From the NCBI GenBank assembly GCA_954871525.1, contig OX940870.1, positions 13,361,501 through 13,425,500 on the forward strand: a DNA stretch of 64,000 nucleotides. The letters run 5' to 3'. A program made the position numbers and the translations under genes. Origin of the DNA: Parietaria judaica. Taxonomy: Eukaryota > Streptophyta > Magnoliopsida > Rosales > Urticaceae. The notes under the pieces were generated by a model that searched no databases, had not been told where the DNA came from, and saw nothing but the letters and a program-made list of their open reading frames with translations. Positions 23,165 to 35,257 of the stretch are shown piece by piece (the first letter of the stretch is position 1; each line of letters begins with the position of its first letter).

Positions 23165-24310
23165 GGAATGAATCAAAAATAGGTATTCCTCTTATTATGA
23201 CCCGTCTTTCCACAAATATCGTTTACGTTGATAATATTGATGTCTTACATACGTGAAATATAAATTGGTTCATCGATCACACTTAACTTGTATTATTTTT
23301 TTTGAAAATTCTCATATTAACCTGTATCTTCATCGTTTATACTATGTTGATTTCGAAATAATATGCCTATCTTATGAAAATATTGAGTAAACTGGAATTG
23401 GAAAAGAATTAACTTGTATTAACGAAGTTAATAAAATATTCTAAGGAATTAACATGAATTAACCGCGTTAATAAGAAGAAATTTAGACACAAAAACATAA
23501 CCAAAACGCTCCACAAGTAATTATAGGTTAGACAAGTCCTCTTATTGTGACCCGCCTTCGTTAATACAATATCGTTTATGTTTTTTGGTTATTGTTGATA
23601 ATATTGATGTTTTATTAACGTGACATATAAATTGGTTCATCGATCACACTTAACTTGTATTTCATTTTTTTAAATTCGCATATTAACGTGTATCTCCATT
23701 GTTTATACAATTTTGATTTCGAAATAATATGCCTATCTTATGAAAATGTTGAGTAAATTAGATTTGGAAAAGAATTAGCTTGTATTAACGAAGTTAATAC
23801 AATATTATAAGGAATTAACAGGAATTAACCGCGTTAATAAGAAGAAATTTAGACACAAAAACATAACCAAAATGCTCCACAAAGTAACTATAGGCTAGAC
23901 AAGTCCTCTTATTGTGACCTGCCTTCGTTAATGCAATATCGTTTATGTTTTTTGGTTATTGTTGATAATATTGATATTTTATTAACGTGACATATAAATT
24001 GGTTCATCGATCACACTTAACTTGTATTTCATTTTTTAAATTTGTTTTTTGTCATATTAACGTGTATCTCTATCGTTTATACAATGTTTATTTCGAAATA
24101 ATATGCCTATCTTGTGATAATGTTGAGTAAATTGGATATGGAAAAGAATTAACTTGTATTAACGAAGTTAATACAATATGGTTTGAGCAATTAACAGGAA
24201 TTAACCGCGTTAATAAAAATAAATTTGCAAACAAAAACATAACAAAACGCTCCACAAAGTAACTATAGGCTAGACAAGTCCTCTTATTGTGAACCGCCTT
24301 TCCACAATAT
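23165..24310. repeat. About 365-bp tandem repeat, left part of array
   Basis: Direct repeats of about 346-375 bp, phased by the words AGACAAGTCCTCTTATTGTG (starting at about 23183, 23530, 23897 and 24272), ATTGGTTCATCGATCACAC and ATAATATGCCTATCTT. Each unit carries two short palindromes, GTATTAACGAAGTTAATAC (for example 23782-23800) and ATTAACCGCGTTAAT. The array is broken at 24310 by a solo LTR and resumes at 25205. Confidence 0.9.
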
Positions 24311-24427
24311 TGTTGACGTGGTTTCCCACCTCAAACAGTCAAGTGTGACTTGTGAGTGTATGATATTTTTGGAATAAGATGGTTTGGTGGAATTCGATCT
24401 CTCACGTTGCAAGCTCTCGATTCACTC

Positions 24428-24489
<62 letters not shown>

Positions 24490-25204
24490 CAATATAAATG
24501 AGACGATGGATTTTTTATAGAGGTTCGTCCCAAGGCGGTAGTTGACTACTTCCTCTGTTAGTTTATTGCGACAATTGACATAGACGGATAGCTACAGGCA
24601 GCAAAATCACGCCTAGAATGGGAAAAGAGTAATAAGGAAGAAAAGAATACAACAAAATCTCAAAGTGAGCAAAAATGCCGGGTAGAAGCTTTCGGTGTAT
24701 TCTCTCAGAGTTATGTGTGTGCGTATATCTGTTGATCTGAGCTTGAGCTTGATATTTATAGACTTCAATTCTTCCCGTTAGTCTTCCAGGAATCATGGGG
24801 TCTTCTCTCCGTGCTGACCGGGTTGAATGGATAATCTTGCTACACGTGTCCTACGACTTCGTTCTCTTCATCGTAATTGAATTATGCCCGTTGGAGACTT
24901 GACTCCATGCTCCTGGTCTTCCTCTTGAGTTTGAAGTGGGATGTCGGGTACAGAATATGACAACTCTACCCTCGTCTTTCTGAATTGATGTCGAATAGAT
25001 ATTGGGCCTTTGGGCTTTTTGGGCCGAGTGGCTTTGTATCCGTTGGGCTTTGTCTGATTGAGAATTTCTCTGGGCTTTTCGATTGGGCTTTTGTAAATAT
25101 CGATTTATTTCTTTAAAGCCTTTTATCTTTGTTTGTAAATTTAATTTATTCACAACTTTAGCACTTTATGTCATATTAAATAATGACGAATTTGTACATC
25201 AACA
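24311..25204 (-). mobile_element. Solo LTR, 894 bp (minus orientation)
   Basis: Termini TGTTGACGTGG...GTACATCAACA (TGTTGA/TCAACA) with the 5-bp direct repeat AATAT on both sides (24306-24310, 25205-25209). It sits inside one unit of the 365-bp repeat. The minus strand carries a TATA box (TCTATAAATATC near 24750-24761). An (AT)n run lies at 24432-24485. It is unrelated to the long LTR family. No internal region is present. Confidence 0.85.
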
Positions 25205-25905
25205 AATATCGTTTATGTTTTTTTTATTGTTGATAATTTTGATGTTTTATATACGTGAAATATAAATTGGTTCATCGATCACACTTAACTTGTATTAATT
25301 TTTATAAAAAAAATCTCATATTAATGTGTATCTCCATCGTTTATACAATGTTGATTTCAAACTAATATGCCTATCTTGTGAAAATGTTGACTAAATTGGA
25401 TTCGGAAAAAAATTAACTTGTATTAACGAAGTTAATACAATATTGTATGAGGAATTAACAGGAATTAACTGCGTTAATAAGAAGAAATTTAGACACAAAA
25501 ACATAACCAAAACGCTCCACAAAGTAACTATAAGCTAGACAAGTCCTCTTATTGTGACCCGCATTTCCACAATATCGTTTATGTGTTTTTGTTATTGTTG
25601 ATAATATTGATGTTTTATTAACGTGAAATATAAATTGGTTCATCGATCACACTTAACTTGTATTTCTTTTTTTTTTTTTTGAAAATTCTCATATTAACGT
25701 GTATCTCTATCGTTTATACAATGTTGATTTCGAAATAATATGCCTATCTTGTGAAAATGTTGAGTAAATTGGATTTGGAAAAGAACTAAGTTGTATTAAC
25801 GAAGTTAAACAAATATGGTATGAGCAATTAACAGGTATTAACTACGTTAATACGAAGAAATTTGCACACAAAAATATAACCAAAACGCTCCACAAAGTAA
25901 CTATA
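25205..25905. repeat. About 365-bp tandem repeat, right part of array
   Basis: Two further units, phased by AGACAAGTCCTCTTATTGTG at about 25537, with GTATTAACGAAGTTAATAC perfect at 25420-25438 and decayed at 25793. Broken at 25905 by the copia element. The array continues after it at 30770 for about 100 bp (TAGGCTAGAAAAGTCC, CTTATTGTGACCCGCC). Confidence 0.9.
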
Positions 25906-26351
25906 TATTACTCTAAGCCTTGATTGGTTGCCTACACCGATACTTGCTTGGCAAGTTTTATCTTCAAGCAACTTGCTACCTTATCATATGCTTGCTATGC
26001 AAGTTGCACTTAGTTTATTATTTATGAGTTAATTTTCTACTTGAAGCCCAAGTCTTATTAGACTATAAATAGATGCTTTGTTGCTTGTAACAAGGCACTC
26101 CAACATAATCATTTCTCCAACATCTAAAAGAAAAGTATTCTTTCTTTAGTCTTCCCGGTTGCCACACTTCATCATATATACACACACAAATTGAGTGAAA
26201 AAATATTGTGGGAACCAACATTTGGCATCAGAGCGGGGTTATCAGTATTGTCAAGTCTCTTAAAACTCTTAGTATGCTCCATGGTTGCGATTCTGACTGA
26301 TCTTTCACATCAGAAACGATTTCTTGAGATTTTATAGTGCGATTTCCCTTC

Positions 26352-29027
26352 ATGCCGAAGAACATGGATTCGTCAAGCAAATTAACCGGAGGACACGTGA
26401 CGCTACAGTACCCGATGCTCACGAAGAGCAACTACTCGGTGTGGGCGCATAAGATGCGAGTAAACCTGCAGGCGCAAGGAGTCTGTGAGGTTGTAGAAGG
26501 CGGAGATGTCGAAGCGCACAAGGATAGGATGGCTCTCGCCGCCATGTATCAGGGAGTTCCGGAAGATATCCTTCTCATGATCGGCGAGAAGGATTCTGCA
26601 AAGAAGGCGTGGGAGACGTTGCGGACAATGCACATGGGAGCAGAACGCGTCAGAGAAGCCAAGGTTTAAACCTTGAAGTGCGAGTTCGAGGTTCTCCGTA
26701 TGAGAGATGGTGAATCAGTGGACGAGTTCGCTATGAAGCTTTCATCTCTTGTAACGGGTATCCGCTCACTAAGTGAACAGGTGGACGAGACCACCGTAGT
26801 CAAGAAATTCTTGAGATCTGTGACTCACAGATACATGCAGATCGTGACGTTGATCGAGCAGTTCGGCGACCTCAAGACTATGTCAGTCTAGGAGGTTGTC
26901 GGTCGTCTAAAAGTCCACGAGGAGACGCTTCAAGGCTATGGCGACAGAGACGAGGAGAAACACCTCCTGCTCACGCATGAAGAATGGAAGGCTAAGCAAA
27001 AGTGGAACCAGCGAGAAGGTTCTTCTTCAAGCTCGTTGAGTCGCAACGGATACGGCAGCGAGAGTCGTGGACGTGGCAGAGGTCGAGGTCGAGGACGTGG
27101 TCGCGACCAGGGCGGTCGAGGCAGTAGCACTCCCCGCCAAGACAGTGCCACCCGCAAGGACAAGAGCAATGTGAAGTGCTATAATTGTCAGAAGTATGGT
27201 CACTACGCATATGAGTGTCATACAAAGAACCGCGACGAACAAGCCAATCTGGTGAGATTCGATGACGACGAGCACGCACTTATGTTCGCCGAGGAGATGG
27301 TGGACTTAAGTGGCGACGAGCACGACGACCAGGATGTGGTCGACGAGACACGCGTCGAGCAGGAGCGCGTTGACATAGTACTTGATGATCAGGCATCCAG
27401 AGAGGAGGTACCTGACGACCAAGTACCGAGCCGAGTAGACGGGCTGATGATGGTAGAGAAGCCCAGCTCGACCAGGAAGAACGACGAGCAAACCAGAAAG
27501 GTGATGCTCAATGAAGACAAGATTGTCGCCAACTTACTCGCAGATGGCGAAGAGAAGGTCTATACTGACATTTGGTATTTAGACAACGGAGCCAGCAACC
27601 ATATGACGGGGCATCGAGCCAAGTTTGAGGAGCTCGACGAGAAGATCACAGGAAATGTGACGTTCGGCGATGGCTCCATAGTCGACATCAAGGGAAGAGG
27701 GTCCATCCTATTCAAATGCAAGAATGGAGACCATCGCCTGTTGACCGAAGTCTACTACATACCAAAGCTAAATAGTAACATCATCATCTTTGGGCTGATG
27801 ACAGAGATCGGTCACACAGTGATCCTATCCGGAGAGTTCCTAAAGATGTGGAACAGCGACTGCGCATTATTAATGAAGGTGAAGAGATCACCGAGTTGGT
27901 TGTACAAGATGAACATGGTGGTAGATCAACCGATTTGCTTAATGGCGTCGATCGCAGACCCAACGTGGCTATGGCATGCGAGACTTGGGCACGTAAACTT
28001 TCACGCGCTCAAGATGATAGGCGACAAGGAGATGGCCTTTGGGGTACCGAATATTGAACACCCTGACCAGCTATGTGAATGTTGTATGGTCGCGAAACAG
28101 GCAAGAGTGCCATTTCCGATCAAGGCCAAGTTTCGAGCAGAGCGACCCCTTCAACTGGTGCACGCTGACCTTTGTGGTCCAATCACCCCAGCAACTCTAG
28201 CCGGTAACAAGTACTTCCTTTTGCTAGTTGATGATTACAGTCGCTGGATTTGGGTGTACACACTCAAAGAGAAGGCAGGAGCCTTTGAAGTCTTCAAGAC
28301 GTTCAAGCGGCTCGTAAAGAACGAGTCAGGTTATAGGCTAAAGACTTTGCGAACAGATCGTGGAGAAGAATTGACGTCTGAGAGGTTCGCCGAGTACTGC
28401 GGAGAAGAAAGTGTAGAGCGACACCTCACCGCACCATACACGCCCCAGCAGAACGGTCTGGTGGAGAGACGGAATCGAACCGTCATGGCCACTGCAAGGA
28501 GCTTGATGAAAAGCATGCAAGTCCCAGCGAGCTTCTGGGGAGAAGCAGTACGTCACGCGGTTTACTTGTTGAACCGCTTGCCGACGAAGGCGCTAGGCGA
28601 GCGCACCCCTTGCGTAGCTTGGAAAGGGAAGAAACCTCATCTGGAGCATTGAAAGGTGTTTGGGTGCACCGCACATGTGAAGAGTGTGGGACCACACCTC
28701 AAGAAGCTCAATGATCGGATTCAAGCGATGGTGTACCTTGGCGCCGAGGAAGGGAGCAAGGCACACAGGTTTTACGACCCCCGACGCGGCAAAGTGCATG
28801 TGAGCAGAGACGCCGTGTTCGAAGAGGAGAAGAAGTGGGATTGGCGCAACGAGAACGAAGAGCCTGAACAGAACTCGGTGGAGTCCATCCTCGAAGACGA
28901 AGAGGCGGTCAAGCAGGTTGAGGGACAGAGTCCCTTCCAGAGGCTAGCAACGCCTAGCTCGACACGGAAACCAATTTTTCTACAACCAGCTCACCACCAG
29001 GCTCGCCCAACCCAGGATCGGGAATGA
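26352..29027 (+). pseudogene. Copia gag-protease-integrase polyprotein (broken)
   Basis: A single frame from ATG 26352 is interrupted by stops at 26667 (TAA), 26889 (TAG), 28650 (TGA) and 29025 (TGA); the first two look like C-to-T changes of glutamine codons. Domains in order: UBN2-type gag (PMLTKSNYSVWAHKMRVNL, MGAERVREAKV); an RG-rich stretch; a CCHC zinc knuckle CYNCQKYGHYAYEC (about 27177-27218); a protease active site WYLDNGASNHMTG (about 27574); a gag-pre-integrase HHCC region (HARLGHVNFH, CECCMVAKQ); and an integrase core with DLCGP, LRTDRGEE and NGLVERRNRT supplying the D, D and E residues. The protein cannot be made in one piece. Confidence 0.92.
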
Positions 29028-29090
29028 GCACCCCGATCCCAATGAGAGCTAGTTCGGGAGGAACCAGCTCGGGAGACTCATCAATCAGGG

Positions 29091-30435
29091 AGTAGACTTC
29101 GAGGAAGTCTTCGCTCCAGTAGCCAGACTCGACACGGTCAGGATAATCCTCGCCCTTTCAGCTCACCGAGGATGGAAAATCCATCACCTGGACGTCAAAT
29201 CGGCGTTCCTGAATGGTGAACTGGAGGAGGAAGTCTATGTTGCTCAACCGGAAGGCTTCGTCAACAAGACCGCAGAGCACAAGGTATACAAGTTTTCAAA
29301 AGCTCTTTATGGCTTGAGACAAGCACCTCGTGCATGGAACACTCGACTCGATACGAGTATGAAGAGTCTTGGCTTCAAGAAGTGTTCCCAGGAGTCAGCG
29401 GTCTACACGAGGAACAACAAAGAGGAGGCCCTCATCGTCGGTGTGTACGTCGATGACCTGATCGTGACTGGATCAAGTGCAGAAGGCATTGATGGATTCA
29501 AGAAGCAGATGATGAAGGAGTTCGAGATGAGCGACCTCGGACTACTCTCGTATTACCTTGGTATCGAGGTCGATCAGAAGAATGAAGGTGTCACGCTGAA
29601 GCAGACGGCTTACGCCAAGAAAAATCTAAAGCAGTTCAAGATGGCGGATTGCAACCCAAGCAAGTATCCGATGGAACCGAAGTTAAAACTCGGGAAAGAA
29701 GCAGATGGAAAACCAGTGGAGCCCACGGAGTATAGGCGTGTCGTTGGGTGTCTCAGATACGTAACCCACACCCGACCTGACATCTCATATGCAACCGGCA
29801 TAGTGAGTCGTCACATGGATAAGCCTACTAGTCTTCACCAGCAGGCTGTGAAGCACATACTTCGTTACGTGAAGGGAACGACGATCTATGGGATCCAGTA
29901 CGGACGAAGAAGTGGAGCTGAAGAACTGGTCGGTTTTAACGACAGTGACCTAGCCGGTGACATCGATGATAGAAAAAGTACCAGAGGCATGACATTTTAT
30001 CTCAACGGGGATTTGATCACCTGGCAGTCTCAAAAGCAAAAAACTGTGTCTCTTTCCTCTTGTGAGGCCGAGTTTATGGCAGCGACCGCAGCGGGGTGTC
30101 AAGCGTTATGGCTCAGAAATTTATTACGCGAAGTGACCTGAGCCGAGCAAAATCTAGTGACTCTGTACACCGATAATAAGTCTGCGATCGCACTGATGAA
30201 AAACCCGGTGTTTCATGGACGCAGCAAGCACATCGACACTCGCTTTCACTTTATTCGTGAGTGTGTGGAGGAGCGAGAGATCGTTGTGGAGTTTTTCAAC
30301 ACCAGAGAACAACGAGCTGACATTTTGACCAAGGCTCTAGCGAGAGTTAAATTCACAAAGATGCGGGAACTGCTCGACGTGAAGAACCTCGAACCAAATC
30401 AAGCTTACGGGGGAGAATATTACTCTAAGCCTTGA
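29091..30435 (+). pseudogene. Copia reverse transcriptase and RNase H (broken)
   Basis: It is in a different frame from the upstream part. Homology starts at GVDFEEVFAPVARLDTVRI; the usual first portion of the copia reverse transcriptase is missing, so a deletion near 29030-29090 joined the two parts. The catalytic motif YVDD is present (VGVYVDDLIVTGSS, about 29440), as are LDVKSAFLNGEL and YGLRQAPRAW. RNase H follows: a DSDLAGD region, SSCEAEFMAA, a TGA at 30139, then YTDNKSAIALMKNP, RSKHIDTRFHFIR and REQRADILTKAL. The element cannot encode a complete enzyme. Confidence 0.92.
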
Positions 30436-30683
30436 TTGGTTTCCTACACCGATACTTGCTTGGAAAGTTTTATCTTCAAGCAACTTGCTACCTTATCATA
30501 TGCTTGCTATGCAAAATGCACTTAGTTTATTATTTATGAGTTAATTTTCTACTTGAAGCCCAAGTCTTATTAGACTATAAATAGATGGTTTGTTGCTTGT
30601 AACAAGGCACTCCAACATAAAATCATTTCTCCAACATCTAAAAGAAAAGCCTTCTCTCTTTAGTCTTCCCGGTTGCCATTCTT

Positions 30684-30730
<47 letters not shown>

Positions 30731-30774
30731 GTGAGAGTGTTGAGTGAGAAAATATTGTGGGAACCAACACTATA

Positions 30775-32067
30775 GGCTAGAAAAGTCCTCTTATTGTGAC
30801 CCGCCTTTCCAAAATTTGCACATAATGTGGTTAACACCTCATTATTAACCAATATTGTAATAGAAAGTTGTTAATAGACCACACAGACAAACTACATTAG
30901 TATATGAACTAGCTCGGGCTAAAATTGAGACCGGCTACCGGGACTTTTCAAACCAAACCTGGTCTCATTTTTATTAACAACCCTGCCACATCAATACAGT
31001 GGCTTAACTAAGAATCACATTAGTAGAAAGTCTCAGTTCAAACATTTATATGCTAATATTCACGGGATCGCAATAAGCGTATGAACGAGATTAACGGAAC
31101 AAGAACCAATACAGTGGCTTAACTTAGCATCAAATTACTAAAATGTTAAAATTCAATCCCAAAACAACAATCGAACATAGAAAAAAATGAAATTATCGCG
31201 AACCTGATTCAAACACAGAAATATCTATCAAATGATCCTCTCCGTTTGGTATCTTTCAGTTCTCATCGAGTGGGAGCTTTTGGTGCGTCGGAATAACGAC
31301 CGCGAATCCAGGACGATGAAGGCTTGATGCGCCGACTGCGAACGATGAACACAATATACACACTGATTCTAATTCATTTATACTTCTGTGTTTTGAAATT
31401 CGGTCTAAGGGTGGATTCGGTTTTGGACCCTGTTTCGGCAATTCAACAGAAAAATCAAATTCAACATCCTACTGAATCAACATCAGCATTATTCAACTCA
31501 TATCAGAATCAACATCCTCTACTAGAATCAGATTCAATATTCTTAATAACAGGAAATTAGTTCATCGTTCTTCCGATGAACAACCACAGCCAAGAGCAAT
31601 TCCAGTATGTTAAGAATCAATCTCTTTTGTCTTTGAATTATTTTCAATTTCTTCTTCTTTTCAATTTCTCATTGAGAACATGAAACCAAACAAAATCAGT
31701 ACAGGTTACAGAGCACTTACCAGGGATGAGAGAATCGCCGGCGAACGGAGCTGAGAGAATCGCCGGCGTTGTCGAGAACGGAGATGAAATTTTGGTGTTC
31801 TTCGGGAAGTAGAGTCTCTCGATGATGAACAGAGTCACAGACTTTGATAAAATAATTTGTTTTTCAGTTTTTATATTAATTAATAATTAAAAACGAATTT
31901 GAATTTGAATAATATTAAAAATCTGAAAATAAATCACAAAAAGGATTTAGGTATAAAATATAAAAATAAAAAGCCACCTCACTTAATTTGACATTTCACA
32001 AAGAAATGAGAAAGTTTGGCTATTTGGCTAAATAAACATGTTAATTAGGCTATCTCATGCCATTTCT
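30775..32067. other. Right arm of the large Mutator-like element
   Basis: After about 100 bp of 365-bp repeat the stretch is AT-rich. Two GC-richer patches (31250-31330, and 31715-31800 with GAGAGAATCGCCGGCG repeated) could be captured gene pieces, but they hold no frame I can support. The last 100 bp form the element's right terminal repeat. Confidence 0.4.
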
Positions 32068-32992
32068 AATAATTAAATTACTTAAAGGTAAGCCCTGACG
32101 CTTTGCATATAATGGCCGCGTCGAATGTCCATAAAATCCTTGGCTTATTGTAATTTTTTGGTTGTTTCAGACAACGTCCTGAATACGTAGTTTATTTAGG
32201 AAATGTTGCGGTTATTGATGATGCTGGATTTCATCCCACGACCAAAAAACGACACCGTAATTCCAAGAACTACGTACATTCCTGAAAACGACGTGCTCAT
32301 ACCAAGAATCCAAGGAAGATTGGGCTTCTAAACAATTCTGGAGGCCCAAAGAGCGGCCCAGCACCACGGGCCCATCAAGAGTCCATTCCGATTCTTAGTC
32401 AACAAGAGCCAAGTCTCCTCGAAGACCAAGCCCATGAAGACTAGGCCCACGAGGACCAAGCAGCTCTTCCGAAGACTGAGCGACCCCGTAGAATAGGCGT
32501 GCTCTCCCTTTATTGACCAACCCAGAGTCTTCCACGTGGAAAAGGGATCAAGTATCACGTCGTCCAGATTTCACGCACGGTGACAAAAGGAGATGCAAAG
32601 AGATCTTTACTTAGTCTAACTAGCCGTTACTAGATTAGAGGAGATAGACGTTGTAAACTAGGCTATAAATAAAGCCTACGAAGTAACCAAACATACATTG
32701 AATTCGTTCTGCACTTTACACTAGCTTTTACTCTGTACTCACTTTGCTACAAATCAGATATACAAGTTCTTTATTATTGCTAAACCCTTTGCAAATTCTT
32801 CATCTCGTGACTTCATTCACCGAAGTGGAATTTATCTCGTAAAGTTAAGATCTACCGTCATATTCATCATAAACAGAGTGCTATCACTTTGTAACAGTTG
32901 GTCGTGATTATTCACATCAACAGTTTGGCGCCGTCTGTGGGAAATCTTTATAGATTCCTACACAACCAAGTTCCCGGCAAGCAAACGCACGA

Positions 32993-34944
32993 ATGGCAAG
33001 TGGAGCATCCAACGAGAATCCCACGAGCAACCCCTCGAGGACCGCGACGGATTACGCCGTAAAATCCATGATGGAAACCATCCTCAAGCAACTCGAAGAA
33101 GGCGCTCAGTCGAGAAAGGATTTCCAGACCAAACTGGAGAACCTCGCCCAGAAGCAGTCCCAGATCGAGGGGACGCTGACCGAGGTGGTTAGCTCGATAA
33201 AAACCCAGTCTTCATCGGCGTCGCGGAGAGACTTCGGACAAGGAAGGACCCTAGATTTTTTCGGAGTCCAGGTCACTCCCGGACCGACCGAGGTGGGAAA
33301 CACCTCGGGCGTATTGGAGGGGCAAAACCCCGCCACGGGCCCTTTAAGGCCAGCAGATCCCGGGGCGGCGGCCAACAACGCCTTGGATGAGCACCCCGGT
33401 ACCGGATTGGGAGCAATATAATCCAACTACAGTGCGCCCGGTCAACCAGATGACCCCGGATTCTGGTCCCCGCCAAGGACGATCCGGAATGCCGACATTC
33501 AGGCCCCTCAGGCGCCAATGCGCCCGGGCTCTATGCGGATTGGGAACGAGATGAACAATCCTATTCGCATTCGAGAGGAGACACCCACCGTAACCCGACA
33601 AGGTGTCACCAACAACGATAGAGACAATCCTTTCGCTTACAATGCCGACATGCCATTTCCAGCGTGGCTCAAAGGGCTCGAATCCACGGTTGAAAAGGTT
33701 CAATCCGAGGTAAAGGCAGTGAACTCGAGGGTTATCACGCCACCTCGGCAGCACCCAAAATAGATCGCTTAGTTTGAGAATCCAGAAGCACGCCGTTTAC
33801 CTCGTTAGTCACCAATGAGAGGATCAGGGACATTGGAAGAGTCAACGTCCCCCGTTACGACGTAAAAACCGACCCGCGGGCTTACCTCCGGGCATTCTTC
33901 ATCGCAATGGGAAGAGCCGACCTCCAACCCTCCCAGCGAGATTCGGGATACTGCTAGATATTCGCCGAGCACCTCGTACAGAACGCCCTCGACTGGTTCT
34001 CAAGACTGCCACCAGCCACAATCAGCTCGTTCGAACAACTAACGACGCTTTTTCTGAAGCATTTCTCTATGTTCATCGAAACGGAGGCCACGGTGGCACA
34101 GCTTTACGCGCTGCAACAGACGAAAGATGAGCCATTGCGGAACTTTATAGCCAGATTCAAAGGCGTGCTATCACGTCTTAGCAAAGTGAGCGACGAAACA
34201 GCCATCGCGGCCCTAACCGCGGGACTGTGGTACAAATCAAAATTCAGGCAGGATATCTGCGTGAATCGGTATACCTCAATTGAGGACGTCATGCATCGCG
34301 GGGGTAATTGGATTCGAGTAGAGGAGGAGCGAGCAACCCTCGCCGAGGTAGTGCACCTGGAGACGTCCAAGTTCAATAACATTCCAAGGCCACCGCGGGA
34401 TGCCGGCCACAACAAAGCAACCGGACCCCACCGAGGTTGTGCACCTCAGCCTAAGCGAGGCAACCTGCCCCCGGGTTACGTTATGAATTCGTAGAAAGAT
34501 GAAATCAACGTGACCCAAGGCGGCAGCGCGACGACACAGGCAGATCCGTGGCCAAAAGACCCGAAGGCCTACTGCAAATTCCACAAGGTGTTCGGGCACG
34601 CGACGGCCCAATGCCGCAAGCTAAAAATTGCCCTGGCGGAAAAATTGGAGCGAGGCGAGATGAGCGACCTTGACATCGAGTCCTTGAACCCAAGGTTACA
34701 AGGAAACATAAGCCCGGAGGAAGACCCGGCAACCTCGAAAAAGAGGAAGCATAAGAAAAACCGAGCTCCCCCGCCCGGGAAAGCCCCTGACACCCCCTTC
34801 AAAAAAAGGGGAAAACAGGTCAATGACGTCGAAAACGGTAGCCAAGAGAAAAAACCCCAAGTCATCAACGTGATAATGGGAGGATCTCAGTACTGTAAGC
34901 CGACGATCAATTCGATTAAGGCGCACCAACGGAAATTGCAATGA
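32993..34944 (+). pseudogene. Tat copy 1 gag (broken)
   Basis: Begins at ATG 32993 (MASGASNENPTSNP), just behind the primer site. Stops at 33419 (TAA in place of a glutamine codon kept in copy 2), 33774 and 33957, and a 1-bp frame change near 33735, break it. The central retrotransposon gag domain is clear: YLRAFFIAMGRADLQPSQR, ALDWFSRLPPATISSFEQL, FLKHFSMFIETEATVAQL. Further on lies a CHHC-type knuckle YCKFHKVFGHATAQCRK (about 34570-34620), followed by a Lys-rich tail (KKRKHKKNR). The copy 2 counterpart is on the minus strand from 59874 to the window end. Confidence 0.92.
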
Positions 34945-35230
34945 GACGCACTTTGTCATACTTCGCAAGAACCTGAAGCCCTAATCACCTTTAAAGAAAG
35001 CGAGGCTAGAGGGCTCGCGGGGCCGCATGACGACGCTCTAGTCATAACTCTCAACATTGCAAATTGGGAGACCAAAAGGATCCTCATCGATAACGGAAGC
35101 TCCACGGACGTGATTTTTCTGTCAACTCTAAGCCAAATGAAAATAAGGCCAGAGGACATCAATAGGGAAACGGTTCCCCTCACCGGTTTCAGCGGCCACT
35201 CCGTAAACACCATCGGGGAGATTAAGCTTC
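34945..35230 (+). pseudogene. Tat copy 1 protease region (truncated)
   Basis: The aspartic-protease motif ILIDNGSSTDVIF is present (about 35086), followed by MKIRPEDINRETVPLTGFSG. The stretch after GEIKLP has lost about 500 bp that copy 2 keeps (59000-59520), including the second half of the protease (ILGRPWLH motif) and the linker to the reverse transcriptase. The join is near 35232. Confidence 0.88.
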
Positions 35231-35257
35231 CGACCAATCAAGCAGAAAAGAAAAAAG

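Larger units (their letters stand above)
25906..30769 (+). mobile_element. Ty1/copia LTR retrotransposon, 4864 bp, degenerate
   Basis: LTRs are 25906-26220 (315 bp) and 30418-30769 (352 bp, enlarged by a (TA)n run). The TSD CTATA lies at 25901-25905 and 30770-30774, confirmed by the uninterrupted words GTAACTATAGGCTAG in neighbouring repeat units. The LTR starts TATTACTC and ends CCAACA, a non-canonical TA...CA pair. The primer-binding site TGGCATCAGAGC (26223) resembles the initiator tRNA-Met type. The polypurine tract GGGGGAGAA directly precedes the 3' LTR. Domain order is gag, protease, integrase, reverse transcriptase, RNase H, as in copia. Confidence 0.95.
19208..32067. mobile_element. 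Large Mutator-like element with nested insertions (12.9 kb)
   Basis: Flanked by the perfect 9-bp direct repeat AATAATTAA (19199-19207 and 32068-32076). Unit 1 shows the uninterrupted site (GTCAATAATTAAATTAC near 14659). The ends are weakly matching inverted repeats: AGTTAGAGTGATATAGCC on the left and, in reverse complement, AGAAATGGCATGAGATAGCC on the right, with further AAATAGCCA words inside. The interior holds another Mutator-like element right behind the left end, a coding minisatellite, a roughly 365-bp tandem repeat, a solo LTR and a copia element. Without the datable LTR insertions it would be about 7 kb. No transposase was recognised, so it is probably non-autonomous. Confidence 0.7.

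Noticed and set aside
30590..30852. Frames with long Tyr-Ile runs
   Set aside because: They translate the (TA)n microsatellite in the copia 3' LTR.
34510..34968. Several minus-strand frames opposite Tat gag and pol
   Set aside because: Shadows of the coding strand. Only the frames between integrase and 3' LTR keep matched exons in both copies.
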